NCBI GenBank assembly: GCA_049999765.1
Contig: JBNGIQ010005839.1
Span: 1-43,381 of the forward strand
Length of the DNA: 43,381 bases
Direction of reading: 5' to 3'
Source: Phaeoceros laevis
Lineage: Eukaryota; Anthocerotophyta; Anthocerotopsida; Notothyladales
Both the position numbers and the translations under genes were made by a program. The notes below the pieces were generated by a model, which worked only from the letters and a program-made list of their open reading frames with translations, made no database searches and had not been told where the DNA came from. This document shows positions 9,920 to 21,419 of this stretch, in pieces (position 1 is the stretch's first letter; each line of letters opens with the position of its first letter).

Positions 9920-12900
9920 ATGGGATCTGTGTGCCCCGATAATGGTTTTCCATTCGGAAACTCATCCTGTGCGTGCAATCCTGGGTACTTCCTACAACCA
10001 GGAACGACGGAGTGCATCCATTTTGATCCGGCCGAAGGGAGCTTCGACAGCGGAGGAAGTGCGCTGAGTAATGTTTCTGTTTCCTATTTGCTACGGGAGT
10101 ATGTCACTGCAAACAGGATTACGGCGGTGCAGACATGGGTTCTGGTTGGAACAGCTATTGTGGCGGCATTATGGCTGGCGTTCTGCTTCCTGATGCGCAA
10201 AGGTCACCTTAGGGATGGGAGGAGTGCTTGGTTCCGCTGGCGGTATTGGATCAGTCGTCTCGACGTCGCATATGCCAACCATCATTGGCTGGTGAGCATG
10301 CTCTTTGAAGACCTTTGTTTTCGTATCAAACTCTTCAAGAGCATCGACAACGATTGATGCAATTTACATTTTTGTACAGTTTTACACGGCAAGACTCGTT
10401 CCTGAGAAAAGCTACTTTGCCTGGTTCATATAGGAGGACCAGAAGGCGCAGGTCAAGCGCTCCACAGAGCTCGGAGGAGCCTTCTCTGTAGCTGCATGGA
10501 TTTTCTTCCTTGGCCTCATCTCAGCGTAAGCATACTGTTCCGACGGTCAAGAGAACTTTTGTGTTGCCTCAATTCTCCTTGGTGTTTTTGTGATTTGTGT
10601 AACTTCCTCAACCATGCTATGGTGGTCTTGACATGGGCACTCATGACCTCATGCTGAGTGCAGGTTACTGTACGAGTATGCTGCTGAGAGGAAAGTAGAC
10701 GAGCAAACGGTGAGGGTTTCTAACGTAGAAGAAGTAGCCTCCTTTATCAACGACATAGAGATAAATGTCACAGCAGTGTCGAGCATGACATGTGCACAAC
10801 TGCGGGGTTTAGACACTCTCCGCACAGGGGCACCTGGTTCACTGGGTGAGAGGACATCTGCTTTATCTGCTTTCGCGAATGTTACTTGCCACAATGCCAC
10901 TCTGGGCCCTATGGTACAGCTGAGCTGCCAAAGCTGCTACCTTGATAGGGACAGGTACTATATCCCATGGTATTTTGTTGACTCCCCTGGTAGCCCTGCA
11001 TCTGCTGTCGGATTTGAGTTTGCTGTATTAGCAAGTCCGCCATCTAGCAGAAAGAGAACTTCCTTTGTAAATGGGAATGTATCAGCAGGTTCAAACAGCA
11101 CAGGACCCACGTTTGGGACACTGAGGGGCAGAGAAGAGAGCATCCTGAGTTTCGCATTCATCCCCCATATTGACAAACAGGAAAAATGGAAGCTTATGGA
11201 ATCCTCCTTCCATCAATACGTTCCAGGCACTGTATTCACAAGCAGTACCACAATGCAGGCTTCATATGAGGACCCAGCTGACGGCATTTTGAATGTGACA
11301 GTACAGTTCGATGTGCATTCCACCTTTCTTCTGGAGACATCAGCGCCAACCAGTTTAGGACCAGGTGAGGTCTTTGGGCCTGATTTTCTCCCCTCGTTTG
11401 AACAGTTGTAAAACAGTCCGCTTGTTGGCCTCCTATCCCGTAACATCAAAACTAGTCAAAGCCGAAGCAGTTCAAATAACCATTATTTTTCCTGGGTAGA
11501 AGTGACCTTTTGCTAGTTGTCTCTGAGTTCATTGTTATATCTTTGGGTTGCAATGTGGTGCAGCTACTTTCTTGGCTCGTCTGGGTGGTCTATATACCAT
11601 AAGTATTTGCTTTTTCTATGTCCTGATGAGAGAGGTAAGCTGTCTAACCCTGCAACATGTGCCTGAGGAGCTCTTGCTACTTGCTCTTTGGTGAACCAGT
11701 CACCAAGTTCTATCAGGTATGCTGATTAGTTGCTCCATTGTTCTTGAAGTTTGAATATAGGGTGAGGGTGTTAAGGTTTGACGATAAGATACTCAACATG
11801 ATGCATGCTCGGGAGAAAGCAAGACTCCGGTGGGGTAAAGTAAGCTGGCCACAATGGAGCTCCCTGAACCTGCTTAAAATGCATCTGTGTGATTCACGAC
11901 TGAGGCCCACTTCATGTCTATCTTGTTGCCTCTTATTCTGATGATCTTGGCGGTCCCCATGTATGGTTCCTTGCTAGGCTGACATCATTTTCAGTGCAGT
12001 ACTCGTAATAAGTTTTTCACCTCTTGCATGGCATGGTCGAGCAGATTAGGCTTTTCGTTAAGTACAGAGCACGGAGAGACGCTCATCATGAGAAGCTGGT
12101 TGGTAAGGTTAGCGAGAAACCAGACAACTTCCAACAAAAGCTGGTGAAGAGTCTATCAAAGATTGGTTCTTCCGCCAAAAGGGTGAGACCCTGATGTTTG
12201 AGTGAGGTTCATGACTCATTTGCCTGGCAGCGATGCGCTTGAGTGGACGTTGCATAAGGAGACCTTAACTTCATTGCTTGACAGGTCTTGACCCTTCATT
12301 GTGTTCAGGATCTTACATTTGAGATATTTGTAACAGGTAGTAAAGAATCAACCTCCACAGACATTAAACACGGTAATACCAGGTCTGAATGAAGACAAGG
12401 TCGGTTCTTTCAGAGACGACCAGGCAAACAGACAGCGATACATGGGACCACAAGAAGTCGGTGATATGGAGGCAGGGGCAACTGCAGATAGAGTGCGTAG
12501 TGCAGTGTAGTGTTTTTCAGTGTCTGGTTATGTTTCTTACTTGGTACTGCTCGGGCAGTTCTAGCAGCAACACCACCGACTTCTCTTATCTCACTTTGTC
12601 AAGCTTCATGTTTCTCTGCAATCCCTTGGTTGCTTTACTTGCTAAAGATCCTGACCTTACGGTGTAAATATTTGTGTTCAGGAGGTTCCTCCAGGTGTAG
12701 GGATTGATGAGAATGGTTCATATCTGTGCCGTGAAGAGGATGTGAACAGAGACAGAAGCCCAATATTGGAACGGAGATCAAGCTTGAGAGCTCCGAAGGC
12801 TGAAGGTGTCGTGGTTCAGTACAGACCCCCAACATGGGCGTTAATCAAAGAGCCTCTTCCACCAGTTCCTGGTAGGAGCTATTGGAGTTGCATTTTATCT

Positions 12901-13124
12901 TGCAGGATTGACAGTCGATTTATCCATTAACTCTTGTTCCATTTCTGGCAGACCTGGACTTCGGTGAACACCAGGACGCAGTTCACGAGATGGATGTTGG
13001 AGTCTTGCAGCAAAAGCTGCGGCAATTGCATGATTGGAACACAAGACTGAGAACAGACTTACTTAACACTCAGCGTGTCCTAGATGAAGTTACAAGATTA
13101 TTCCGGCCTCACAAGGATTTTTAA
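9920..13124 (+). CDS. three-pass membrane protein with Cys-rich N-terminus, unknown function
   Basis: Nine exons: 9920-10291, 10434-10525, 10664-11364, 11564-11634, 11750-11839, 12045-12182, 12337-12399, 12682-12871, 12952-13124. The model is in frame throughout, 629 residues. The N-terminus has an EGF-like cysteine cluster (Cys5, Cys17, Cys19 and Cys32, with CACNPGYF). Hydrophobic segments lie at about 73-91, 138-158 and 390-409. Between the second and third lies a domain of about 230 residues with several Asn-X-Ser/Thr sites, so it is probably lumenal or extracellular. The charged tail of about 220 residues is probably cytosolic, ending in a helical segment rich in Gln, Leu and Arg. There is no kinase or channel signature. 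I do not recognise the family. The acceptor of exon 5 (CTTGAAG) is the least certain junction. The stop lies only 164 bp before the next start codon. Confidence 0.75.
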
Positions 13125-13288
13125 CCTTTAATTCACGTGAGCTTTTTCTGTGGAAATGCATCATGTAAAACGGCTCTTGGAAAACGGAACCTTCTGTTAT
13201 TTTGTCTCTGTCGTGGAGTTACTTGGACCGTTTCGGCTCATGTAATCTGCCCTTCCGCCCCTGTGAAGCTCGAGTGGGGAAAAAGGCG

Positions 13289-13762
13289 ATGGCGACGACC
13301 CTTGTTCGAAGTTTGCAGCGGGTGGCGCCTCGGCATGTCCGCTACTTGGCTAGCACACCAGTCTATGAATCGAAACCCCCACGCTCTCGAAACACGTCCT
13401 GCAAGGTGGAAGATCGTACTCTTCACCTTACCGCCATCGACGAGGATGGGCAACGGCATCCGATCCTTGGCCTTACAGGCCACAATCTCGTGAAGACGTT
13501 GGTAAACAGTGGCTTGATGGATCCAGAGAAGCACGTACAGGATAACGTCTACGCCTGCAGCGGCCAGTGTCAGGTCTCTGTAGCCAAGGAATGGTTGGAG
13601 AAGCTGCCGCCGCGATCGAAGGACGAGACACATGTGTTAAAAGTGGCCAACGGAGACAAGGTGGATGAGCATTCGCGTCTGGGGTGCCAGATCGTGCTCA
13701 CACCAGCCCTGGAAGGTATGGTTTTTGCCATAGCGGAGGAGAAGCCGTGGAGAACTCTGTAA
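13289..13762 (+). CDS. C1-FDX: mitochondrial ferredoxin-like subunit of complex I (C1-FDX)
   Basis: A single exon of 157 residues, close to the length of the plant protein (Arabidopsis At3g07480). In plant complex I this ferredoxin-like protein bridges the membrane arm and the matrix arm. The first 20 or so residues are basic and hydroxylated (RSLQRVAPRHVRYLAS), as in a mitochondrial presequence. The fold matches 2Fe-2S ferredoxins, but the cluster loop is reduced: cysteines occur only at 38, 90, 94 and 133 (YACSGQC, later LGCQIVLT). The first cysteine of the usual loop is absent; Asp85 or a neighbour stands there. The ending MVFAIAEEKPW matches the plant family. The start was chosen because the open frame upstream has no earlier ATG. 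It follows the membrane-protein gene closely and converges on the CUE gene. Confidence 0.88.
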   Translation: MATTLVRSLQRVAPRHVRYLASTPVYESKPPRSRNTSCKVEDRTLHLTAIDEDGQRHPILGLTGHNLVKTLVNSGLMDPEKHVQDNVYACSGQCQVSVAKEWLEKLPPRSKDETHVLKVANGDKVDEHSRLGCQIVLTPALEGMVFAIAEEKPWRTL

Positions 13763-15210
13763 GCTCCGTAGGGTTCACGTGTTGCAAAGGGGGACGCATA
13801 GACTAGCTTTCCATGTAGCTCGATTCAGGAGGAGGCAGGTGAATTGCAGGCCACAGACAAAGTGGAGAATCCGTTTTTCATACTCTCCGCTGTCGAGTCT
13901 TCGCTCTACAAGCTGAACTGTCTAGGGCTGTGGTTGGGTGTTTCCAAGGCACCTGTGTGATGGGTTTCACAGGGCCTGACTTTCAGGTGGGAGGCCCTTT
14001 GAGCTTTTCTCAATTGTTTTGCCCATATCTGAACTCGATCAGGCAGGAATGGGGCTTGGAATCCCCCAATTTCTGCTTCCTTGTACTGAGTTGCTGAACC
14101 GACTCCAGTTTAAGTGTTTAAGTTTCTTAGGTCCATCTAATCGTTACCTTTGCGGCTATTGAGCTGGAATGTAGTTTGAGTTCGCTCCTTGGTCTTCTAG
14201 AGACCAGACTTTTGGATATCCGAATTTGATGACGAAGGACTGTGAGCAGTCTCTTCCTTTTCCTCGAGTTGCCACCAATTCGCTACCTATTCTGCATCAG
14301 TCTCATTTTCTACTTGCTCCTTTTCACAGGTAAGGGGCATCTCTGCCTGCATGTCGGTGCGGGAGTTCACTACCTTCTTACTGCTATGATTTTGTCCACC
14401 ATCTGGATTGTTGTTTTCCAAAGCACTGGTCGCTTGCTCTATTCAGTAATGTATCTATTGTAAGGTAAGATTGGAGATTTGTCAAAGGATGCTTGACATT
14501 TGTCTATGGAGAATTTTTCTTATCCATGTGGGGATAATCCTTGATCATAGTATTGAATACGCAAATCATGAATGCCCTTCTGATTCATTTAGGTGCATGA
14601 TGATGAAGTTTGGCGCAAATTAGGCATCACGGAAGCAGCATGGCTCGTTGGCACTTCGAGATTATCAAATCTATCCGTCTGATAAGAACTGGTAAAATCT
14701 TTTTTCTGAGTATCATCAGTTCTGCACCTGCATGTGACTGCCGAACTCCATCCACCAACCTGTAGTCAACAGTGGCAGCTAGTGCCTTCCTGCTTGGTCG
14801 CATGGTTCAACACGCAGTGATCGTGCGAGAATTTATGGCTTCCAAAGTACGTGATAAAAATCCCAGCGTGCGTTGAAATGAATCCTTCCTCTGGACATAA
14901 AAATTTGTGAGGTTGGCTGGAAACATGTATTCCAAAGGTTCCAAAATACTGATGGTAGCCCCTGTAACGGGCCCTTACCTGCTCCGCTGAGAGAGCTACA
15001 ACTCCAATTATATATTCGACGGTAGTACATAACAGCATATGACACAATTTACAGCGGACGTCCCAGGTCCTGCTCTCCTACTGCTTAAATTGGTGGCGGT
15101 TGCATTCAAGTCCACATACCATAGTGCAACTCCCAATGTGGGGTGCCCTGCTCAAGAACCTGGGTATTGCAACCAGTTGGAGATGCCTCAAGAAAAATGG
15201 TTGGAGGGCA
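13763..15210. other. convergent intergenic region
   Basis: This stretch lies between the 3' end of C1-FDX (+) and the 3' end of the CUE gene (-) and presumably holds both 3' untranslated regions. Open frames here (14242-14463, 14766-15047) have no motifs. No RNA gene seen. Confidence 0.5.
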
Positions 15211-16513
15211 TTAGAACACATCTGGGTGAAAGCGCTCCATAATTGCACTTGTATTTCCTGCCTGAAACCTTCTTAGGTGCACATTGAGAGCATAATTGTT
15301 CAACTGCAGTGCCAAACAAGTAGAGTCAGAACCTACATCAGTTTCTGCCAGGAAGCTTGCAGGACAGCGAATACCATGTTTTGAAAATGTTCCAGACCTC
15401 GAGCGCTTTTACATGCTCCTGTTGATGAGATAGAAGCTGCTTCAACTGCTCCATTTCTCTAGACCAACTCTCATGCTCGCCTTGTCTCCTTTCATGCTGG
15501 ATGGCAACTGCTCGTTTAAGCACATGGTTGTCCCGCAAAAACCCTTGCAATTGCTCCTTCATTACAGCGTTTTCCTGTAGCCACGGAGCATAAGATACGT
15601 GGGTCCAGCACAGCAAAGACAGTGCAACTCGCTATTGGGCAATCAACTGGCTTCTACCTTTTGAAGCGTCTCAATAGTGGATCCAGACTGCAGTTTCATG
15701 GCCTTTTCAAATGCCTCCAGTGCCTTCGTGGCTCTGGCCCTTGCATCAGCCATGTCAGAAGCACTTAGCATCTCTCTCACAACTAGCTCAACCCATTCCC
15801 TTCCATCCGTTGGAGCTAATCCGTAGTGTGCATCCATTCGGCTACTCTCCAGTAGAGCTGGAAAATCATAGCTGAATTAGAAATCTCAATAGGTGCAGCA
15901 TAGGACCGGTCCCTTGTATACTACAGACACATAAATAACTGAGGAATACAATACATGTAGGACAATGTCACATGCAACTCGCTTAAGTAGTAAGAATGAG
16001 GTGGCACATAGAACGTTGAAGTGGCTTACATGCTTGGGAAGTTGACGGATCGCCCCCAATGTTAACTTCTCCTTGATGTGTAGACTGTCTGGCATTTGGG
16101 TCTGCAAACAGTGTCTTGAACCTCTCGATGGCAGAGTGCAGATTGTAATCGCACGATGCTAATACATCCTTCAAAAGCTGAGATGCCACAAGTGTATATA
16201 ATGTCAGTCATTGAACATGCTAACACCATTTGTCTGCAGTCTCCGGGTATCTGAACCACAATGCCAATTCAGATCTTCAAAAGTGTCTTGCTGCAAGAAA
16301 ATGGTAGCGCAAAACTACCTGTCCACTTATGTTTGGAAAAAGACTCTGCAGCTGAACCAGCAGTTGCTCCTGATCATGACTGGTATCGCCATTCCCAAAA
16401 GGTTCACCGGGCAAACAAATCGGAGGACTTCCCCGTCGTAGCTTCTTCACATTGGGTGAAGTACCATAATGATCCTCAAAGAATGGCCTTTTGCCACAGA
16501 CTGCCGCAGACAT
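15211..16513 (-). CDS. CUE-domain ubiquitin-system protein (At5g32440-like)
   Basis: Five exons on the minus strand: 16319-16513, 16030-16177, 15658-15857, 15398-15574, 15211-15303. They join in frame to 270 residues, about the length of the Arabidopsis relative. The N-terminus MSAAVCGKRPFFED resembles the family start. A CUE fold, which binds ubiquitin, spans about residues 48-90 (LVQLQSLFP, then LKDVLASCDYNLHSAIERF). Next comes a conserved helical block (GREWVELVVREML, ARARATKALEAFEKAM) and a coiled coil (MKEQLQGFLRDNHVLKRAVA). The end, LNNYALNVHLRR then ERFHPDVF, matches the plant family closely. The start codon has no competing upstream ATG in frame. It is divergent from the LRR gene and convergent with C1-FDX. 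The cellular role is not established. Confidence 0.92.
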
Positions 16514-17675
16514 TGCGTATGGCAGAAAACGGACAGCCTTCCTTGCCGTGCGCCTTCCAGCCCCTGCATCCTTTATCAGTCAGAGAGGTCACGGTCCTGA
16601 ATGTAGGCCATTCCAAATTGGTGTTCAGACTTCGAACATATCACCTCAGAGTTCTCAGTTCTGCTGACCCTTAAAGCAGCATGTTTCAGCAACAACCAAC
16701 ATCTAGAGTTTAGGTCAGTAAAAGAGTTGGATGAAACACATGACAGCAAGACAGACCATGCCTTTCCTTTCTCGACATTCTCATCATGACACCTTTTCTA
16801 CACCTATGACCACTGCACTTTACTTGTACTGCTGTCTTCTGTAGCTAAGCTCGCTCCGAGATAGGCAGGACAGGTAAAGAACTAGCAAATAGTGGAGCTC
16901 ACTGAGCTGGTGTGCCAGCCTAGAAGAAGCCCACCTACGTCGCCTATCAAGCTACGACGTGTCCAGGACGCAAGGTCAAAAGAATCTTCAAAAGAATACG
17001 TGGTAAAAATGGCTTACCCACGACCCTCTTGCCTAGTTTTTATAACCTCCTGAAGAAGACAGGAATGCAGTGGCGCACGCAAGAGATTTTCTCAGGAGAT
17101 CGAAGCTGCGCCTCGAGAAATTCAATCCGCAACGATGACGAGAGCATGCCAATAGTCTTGTTCCGGAACAGATAGCAAAAGAATCCTGCATGTAGAGATT
17201 TGCTAAAACCCTTGAGAAAAGACGCACACAAGCGCGGGATTCTTAGCAGCGCCGCGTTGAACAGCCTAAGCCTTTCAAGCCCCAACACCAGATAGAGACC
17301 CTGCTCCAGCAGACCTGCTGCAAACAAAATGGCTCCTCCAGAACCATTTCTGTACCAAATTAAGCCATTCCAGAGGTTACGCAGAGCTGAGATCACGCCG
17401 CTTGAGTTCAGGCGGTAGGGACAGGCAAACAAGGAGGCGACAACGTGGGAGATTGGACAGCCACAGCAGCGAAGAAGAACGAACTAGGATCTGAGCCGAG
17501 AGAGGACCCCAAGGAGGCGTGATGAAAGGAGACAACCCGTCAGAAGACCGGCTACAGCCAGTCACCGGGAGGAGAAAACCGGTCGATTTAACTCCCTATA
17601 CCGAAAGTTCCAAAGAGGCGGAGACCGAGGGGGTTGGAGGGCTTGGCAATGCGCTGACAAGAACCGTAGCCAGCA
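16514..17675. promoter_or_regulatory. shared upstream region of two divergent genes
   Basis: The CUE gene starts leftward at 16513 and the LRR gene rightward at 17676, so this 1.16-kb stretch must contain both promoters and 5' leaders. A hydrophobic open frame on the minus strand (17040-17432) begins only with TTG and has no motif; I treat it as chance. No clear TATA box was placed with confidence. Confidence 0.5.
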
Positions 17676-19803
17676 ATGGCGCGCCTGGTGAGCCTCTCCG
17701 CTCATCTTTCCACGGCACTTGTGGCTCTGCTACTGCTTATTTCAGCTTCCAGCTGTGTCGGGAAAACTCGCAAGCGCGACAGTAAGCTCTCTTGTCGTGG
17801 TAGCTGATGAAAGGATCTGCAGCTTCGACTCCGTTGTCCTTCAAGGAACAAAGGAGCCACAGTATATGAGCTGGCATATAGGACGCATCTGATATCGGTG
17901 TATGTAGGATGTGCCTGAGTGAGATCTATTGTATGTATTTGGTGCAGTTAAAGCGTTAAACGCCATCAAGGCTGCAGTTGGATGGAAGGTGTCAGCTGCT
18001 TGGCCAGATGGGAACGATCCATGTGGGGATGGCGACGTCGCACCTTGGACAGGAGTCACTTGTTCTGCCCCCAAGGAAGGAGGTCGCAGGGTAGTAGTTG
18101 AGCTGTAAGTTGGAGGAGGTGCCCATCATTTACTAGCTATCTGTGCGCGTCTTATACGCCAGGTAGGTTTGAGTTCAATTCTCATTCTCGTCGTTTGGTC
18201 TCAGGGAGCTCATTCAAGCAGCAATATGGGGCCCATTCCCAATTGCAGTAACAGAACTCTTGGATCTCAAGAGATTGTATGTAACGACCTACTGTTTATC
18301 CTTTCCATTTCTCTTCTACGTTCTGCTAGGCGGAGTGTGCTTGTATGCCACACACCACGTTCAAATTTTCAGAAAAATTCCAGTAATTGACGTGATTTTT
18401 CATAGAGGTGGTACCTGTTGTGCAGAGATTTGCATGGCAACAAACTCAGTGGTACGATTCCACCGCAAATTGCACGACTGAAGCAGCTGGAAACCCTGTA
18501 AGCAATTCAATATACTGGTTTCTTAGAAGAACTGGTCCTCAGTAGCTTCAGACTTACCAGTTCGGTATTGTCCAGAAATCTAAGGATGAACAAGTTGCAA
18601 GACGTTATTCCACCTGAAATTGGGGAATTGACAAACCTGAAAAATCTGTTAGTGCGCTATCAAATATACCTATTCTGGGCTTTTTGCTTTCAGTAGCACC
18701 TACTCACCTGTGTAGAGCTAACTTTATGGAATCGTATGTTCAGCTTCTTGAGCTTCAACAGTTTGAGGGGGGCTATCCCTGAGGAGCTTGGGAAGCTGAC
18801 ACAATTGCAATACTTATGGCTACATGAAAACAAACTCACTGGTCATATTCCTACAGAATTGGGAAGATTGCCTGAACTTAGGCACTTGTAAGTTAAAAGC
18901 TATTGCCTGAACTTAGGCACTTGTGTAAGTTAAAAGCTACTTTTCCTCATCTGAGGCGTTTCTTGGGATTTTGTGACTTCGCAAGCTGTATTTAGAGCAT
19001 CTGCCCCACTTTGGTGCAATCTGTCAGAGCCTGGCTAGCCTTATTCGTCTTACTCGCTGATCCACCACTGATGTGCAGGGATGTAAGTAACAACCATCTA
19101 ACAGGTACAATTAGTGAGCTCATTTCCGAGAAGGGCTGCTTTCCAAGTCTTCGATACCTGTAAGTTCAGGTTGACCTGCACCTTGCTGAAGACATGTTGC
19201 AATTTGCAAGTACTAACAGTCGTTTGTGCGACTCAGCTACCTGAACGACAACTGGCTCACTGGTGAAATTCCTGAAGAGCTTTCTACTCTGACGACCCTA
19301 GAAATTATGTAAGATGCTCCCTGCCAGTCGATCAAATGCTTGTTTTCTGAAGTGGAGCACTAGATTGTCTGGCTTGGGCTATACTGGTTGCACTCATGCG
19401 CAGATTTGTCCCTGTGCTGGCAGTTACCTGTCTTCAAACAAGCTAACCGGAACAGTGCCTGGCAGCTTGGCCACCATACCAGGGCTAACCTACTTGTAAG
19501 TTTCCACACCGCCGTGCTCCTCGTTATGTTACTGGATTCCCTGGTGATGACATGTGGTTCTTCAGGTATTTGAACGACAATGCTCTGTCCGGCCATCTCG
19601 ACAGTGACTTCTATACTCACCCGAGGTTGCAAGAGATGTAAGCACAATTTCGCCGAGTGGTTACTTCGCCAGTTTTTCATTTTACTGTAGCCCCTGATGT
19701 GTCTTCTGGCAGGTTCATCGAGGGTAATAGGTTCTCCGACGGTACGAAACCTTTGGGTCATCACTCCCCCATGCAAGTGTCCGACGCTGAGTTCGTAGTT
19801 TGA
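17676..19803 (+). CDS. secreted leucine-rich-repeat protein, no kinase
   Basis: Eleven exons: 17676-17781, 17948-18104, 18205-18276, 18426-18497, 18576-18647, 18744-18887, 19079-19159, 19237-19308, 19424-19495, 19566-19637, 19713-19803. They join in frame to 336 residues. A signal peptide ([17 protein letters not shown]) is followed by the plant LRR cap with [11 protein letters not shown] and WTGVTC. About nine LRRs follow (for example [19 protein letters not shown]). Most LRR exons are exactly 72 nt with phase-2 borders, one repeat each; exon 6 is 144 nt (two repeats) and exon 7 is 81 nt. The protein ends in [20 protein letters not shown], similar to the tail of plant secreted LRR proteins. 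There is no transmembrane or kinase part before the stop, so it is probably an apoplastic receptor-like or co-receptor protein. Its ligand is unknown. Confidence 0.9.
18867..18938 (+). repeat. tandem duplication spanning an exon-intron junction
   Basis: A 35-bp segment (18867-18901) covering the last 21 bases of LRR exon 6 and the first 14 bases of its intron is repeated at 18902-18938. The second copy has an extra GT at the junction. Both copies keep a GTAAGT donor. The first donor gives the reading frame used in the model. Confidence 0.9.
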
Positions 19804-19974
19804 TCTGTAATTAGTTATCCTAGAGATATTCCTGACACGACAAATTGTCGGCACAATCATAGCTGGTAACCGAGCCATTTCTTTATTCTACAAAAAAGAC
19901 GGCCACAAGCCTGCGCCTACAATTGCCAGTACACAAATGCCACATGATCTGCTGAGTCGAGTGACGCTTACTGC

Positions 19975-20374
19975 NNNNNNNNNNNNNNNNNNNNNNNNNN
20001 NNNNNNNNNNNNNNNNNNNNNNNNNNNNNNNNNNNNNNNNNNNNNNNNNNNNNNNNNNNNNNNNNNNNNNNNNNNNNNNNNNNNNNNNNNNNNNNNNNNN
20101 NNNNNNNNNNNNNNNNNNNNNNNNNNNNNNNNNNNNNNNNNNNNNNNNNNNNNNNNNNNNNNNNNNNNNNNNNNNNNNNNNNNNNNNNNNNNNNNNNNNN
20201 NNNNNNNNNNNNNNNNNNNNNNNNNNNNNNNNNNNNNNNNNNNNNNNNNNNNNNNNNNNNNNNNNNNNNNNNNNNNNNNNNNNNNNNNNNNNNNNNNNNN
20301 NNNNNNNNNNNNNNNNNNNNNNNNNNNNNNNNNNNNNNNNNNNNNNNNNNNNNNNNNNNNNNNNNNNNNNNNNN
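19975..20374. other. assembly gap (400 N)
   Basis: A run of 400 undetermined bases, about 170 bp past the stop of the LRR gene and 225 bp past the far side of the TIM17 3' end. No gene appears to be cut by it. Confidence 0.99.
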
Positions 20375-20599
20375 AGCCAACCTAGCAGGGCATATGGTGG
20401 TGTGGTGAAAAATGTTCCGAAAAAATATAACTAGTTGGCACCGCGTTGAACCCTCTAGCTCGAATTCAGTTAGTTCTCCAGCGTCAACATCAGCAAAGTT
20501 TTGACTCGGCCTTTAGGTCAAACACTGAGAGGGGTCTCCTAATTAGTCCTGCAAAAATGCTGGCGAGTAGCCAAAAAAATTCCATACCTCGTGCAGAGT

Positions 20600-21419
20600 T
20601 CATTTCAGATCAAACCCAGGCGTCGGTGGAGCGGGATGGGACTCAAAACTGTCGAACTTCTCCACTGACACTGCGGGCTGATCCTGCTTCTTCCCTCCAA
20701 ACCAACTCCCAAATAAGGAACTTCCTTCCTCTGTTTTTGGCTGCTCTGGAGACGTATACTGATCACCAGGGTTCATGCCTTCAGAGTAACCTGCATAGCC
20801 ACCGTAACCGGTTGGAATGGCACCAGGCGGAACACCTGCCAATTGGGGCAGAGGCTCTTCAAGTGGGGGAGGTGGCATGCTTGCCATCCATCTGTTCAGC
20901 ATGATGACGCTTCCTTCTATCAATGCAAGCAGGACGCCTCCAAAAGCCGCAGAGCGGGCTGCGGATTTGTATCCCTGCCTCAATTGCAGAAAGCCTCCAG
21001 TAGCTGCACCAGCAGCGATGGAATTCCAAGGATCCTCCTTCTGTCTCAGGTATACAAACGAACAATCGAAAGTAGAGAACAGGCCCCCCCACACCGCAAA
21101 GCTGCCTCCAATCCTCGGGGCGTTTATGCGAACCGCCTGAGTTCCGCCTGGAAAATCACAAAAGCTCTCCATCAGCCTGAGCCCCGCCACGGTAGGATCA
21201 AGGCAGAGCTGCTTCCGCAAAAACTCAAGGTGACCAATGACAGTCTCTCAGCTTACCTATGAGTCGCTCTCCTCGTGGGGAGTTCTTCATGCCTTTGATA
21301 AAATGCCATGCCGAGCCTCCCACGGCGCCCATGCCGAAGGCGCTACCTATATCATCCAGTATCCTGTCCGGGCAGGGTTCCCGCACGTGCTCCGGCCGCT
21401 GCTCGGGCAGGGCCGCCAT
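20600..21419 (-). CDS. TIM17: mitochondrial import inner-membrane translocase subunit TIM17
   Basis: Two exons on the minus strand, 21257-21419 and 20600-21147, separated by a 109-bp intron, give 236 residues. TIM17 is the core subunit of the TIM23 complex, which moves presequence proteins across the inner mitochondrial membrane. The N-terminus has the family signature [13 protein letters not shown], followed by [10 protein letters not shown]. Exon 2 continues with [26 protein letters not shown] and [10 protein letters not shown]. The four hydrophobic segments are present, including [10 protein letters not shown]. The long Pro/Gly-rich tail ends FGSWFGGKK, then [11 protein letters not shown], like the tail of plant TIM17-2. 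The ATG at 21419 is the first in frame before the signature. The acceptor (GATTTTCCAG at 21148) was chosen because it restores the conserved junction RLIGGTQAV. Confidence 0.95.

Noticed and set aside
11700-11716. A 17-nt microexon in the membrane-protein gene
   Set aside because: It keeps the frame but would require a 44-bp intron after it. Using the acceptor at 11749 gives a normal 115-bp intron and a more natural protein.
16261-16674. A 137-codon plus-strand frame
   Set aside because: It is antisense to exon 1 of the CUE gene.
17040-17432. A hydrophobic 130-codon minus-strand frame
   Set aside because: It starts with TTG, has no family motif and lies in the shared promoter region of two genes.
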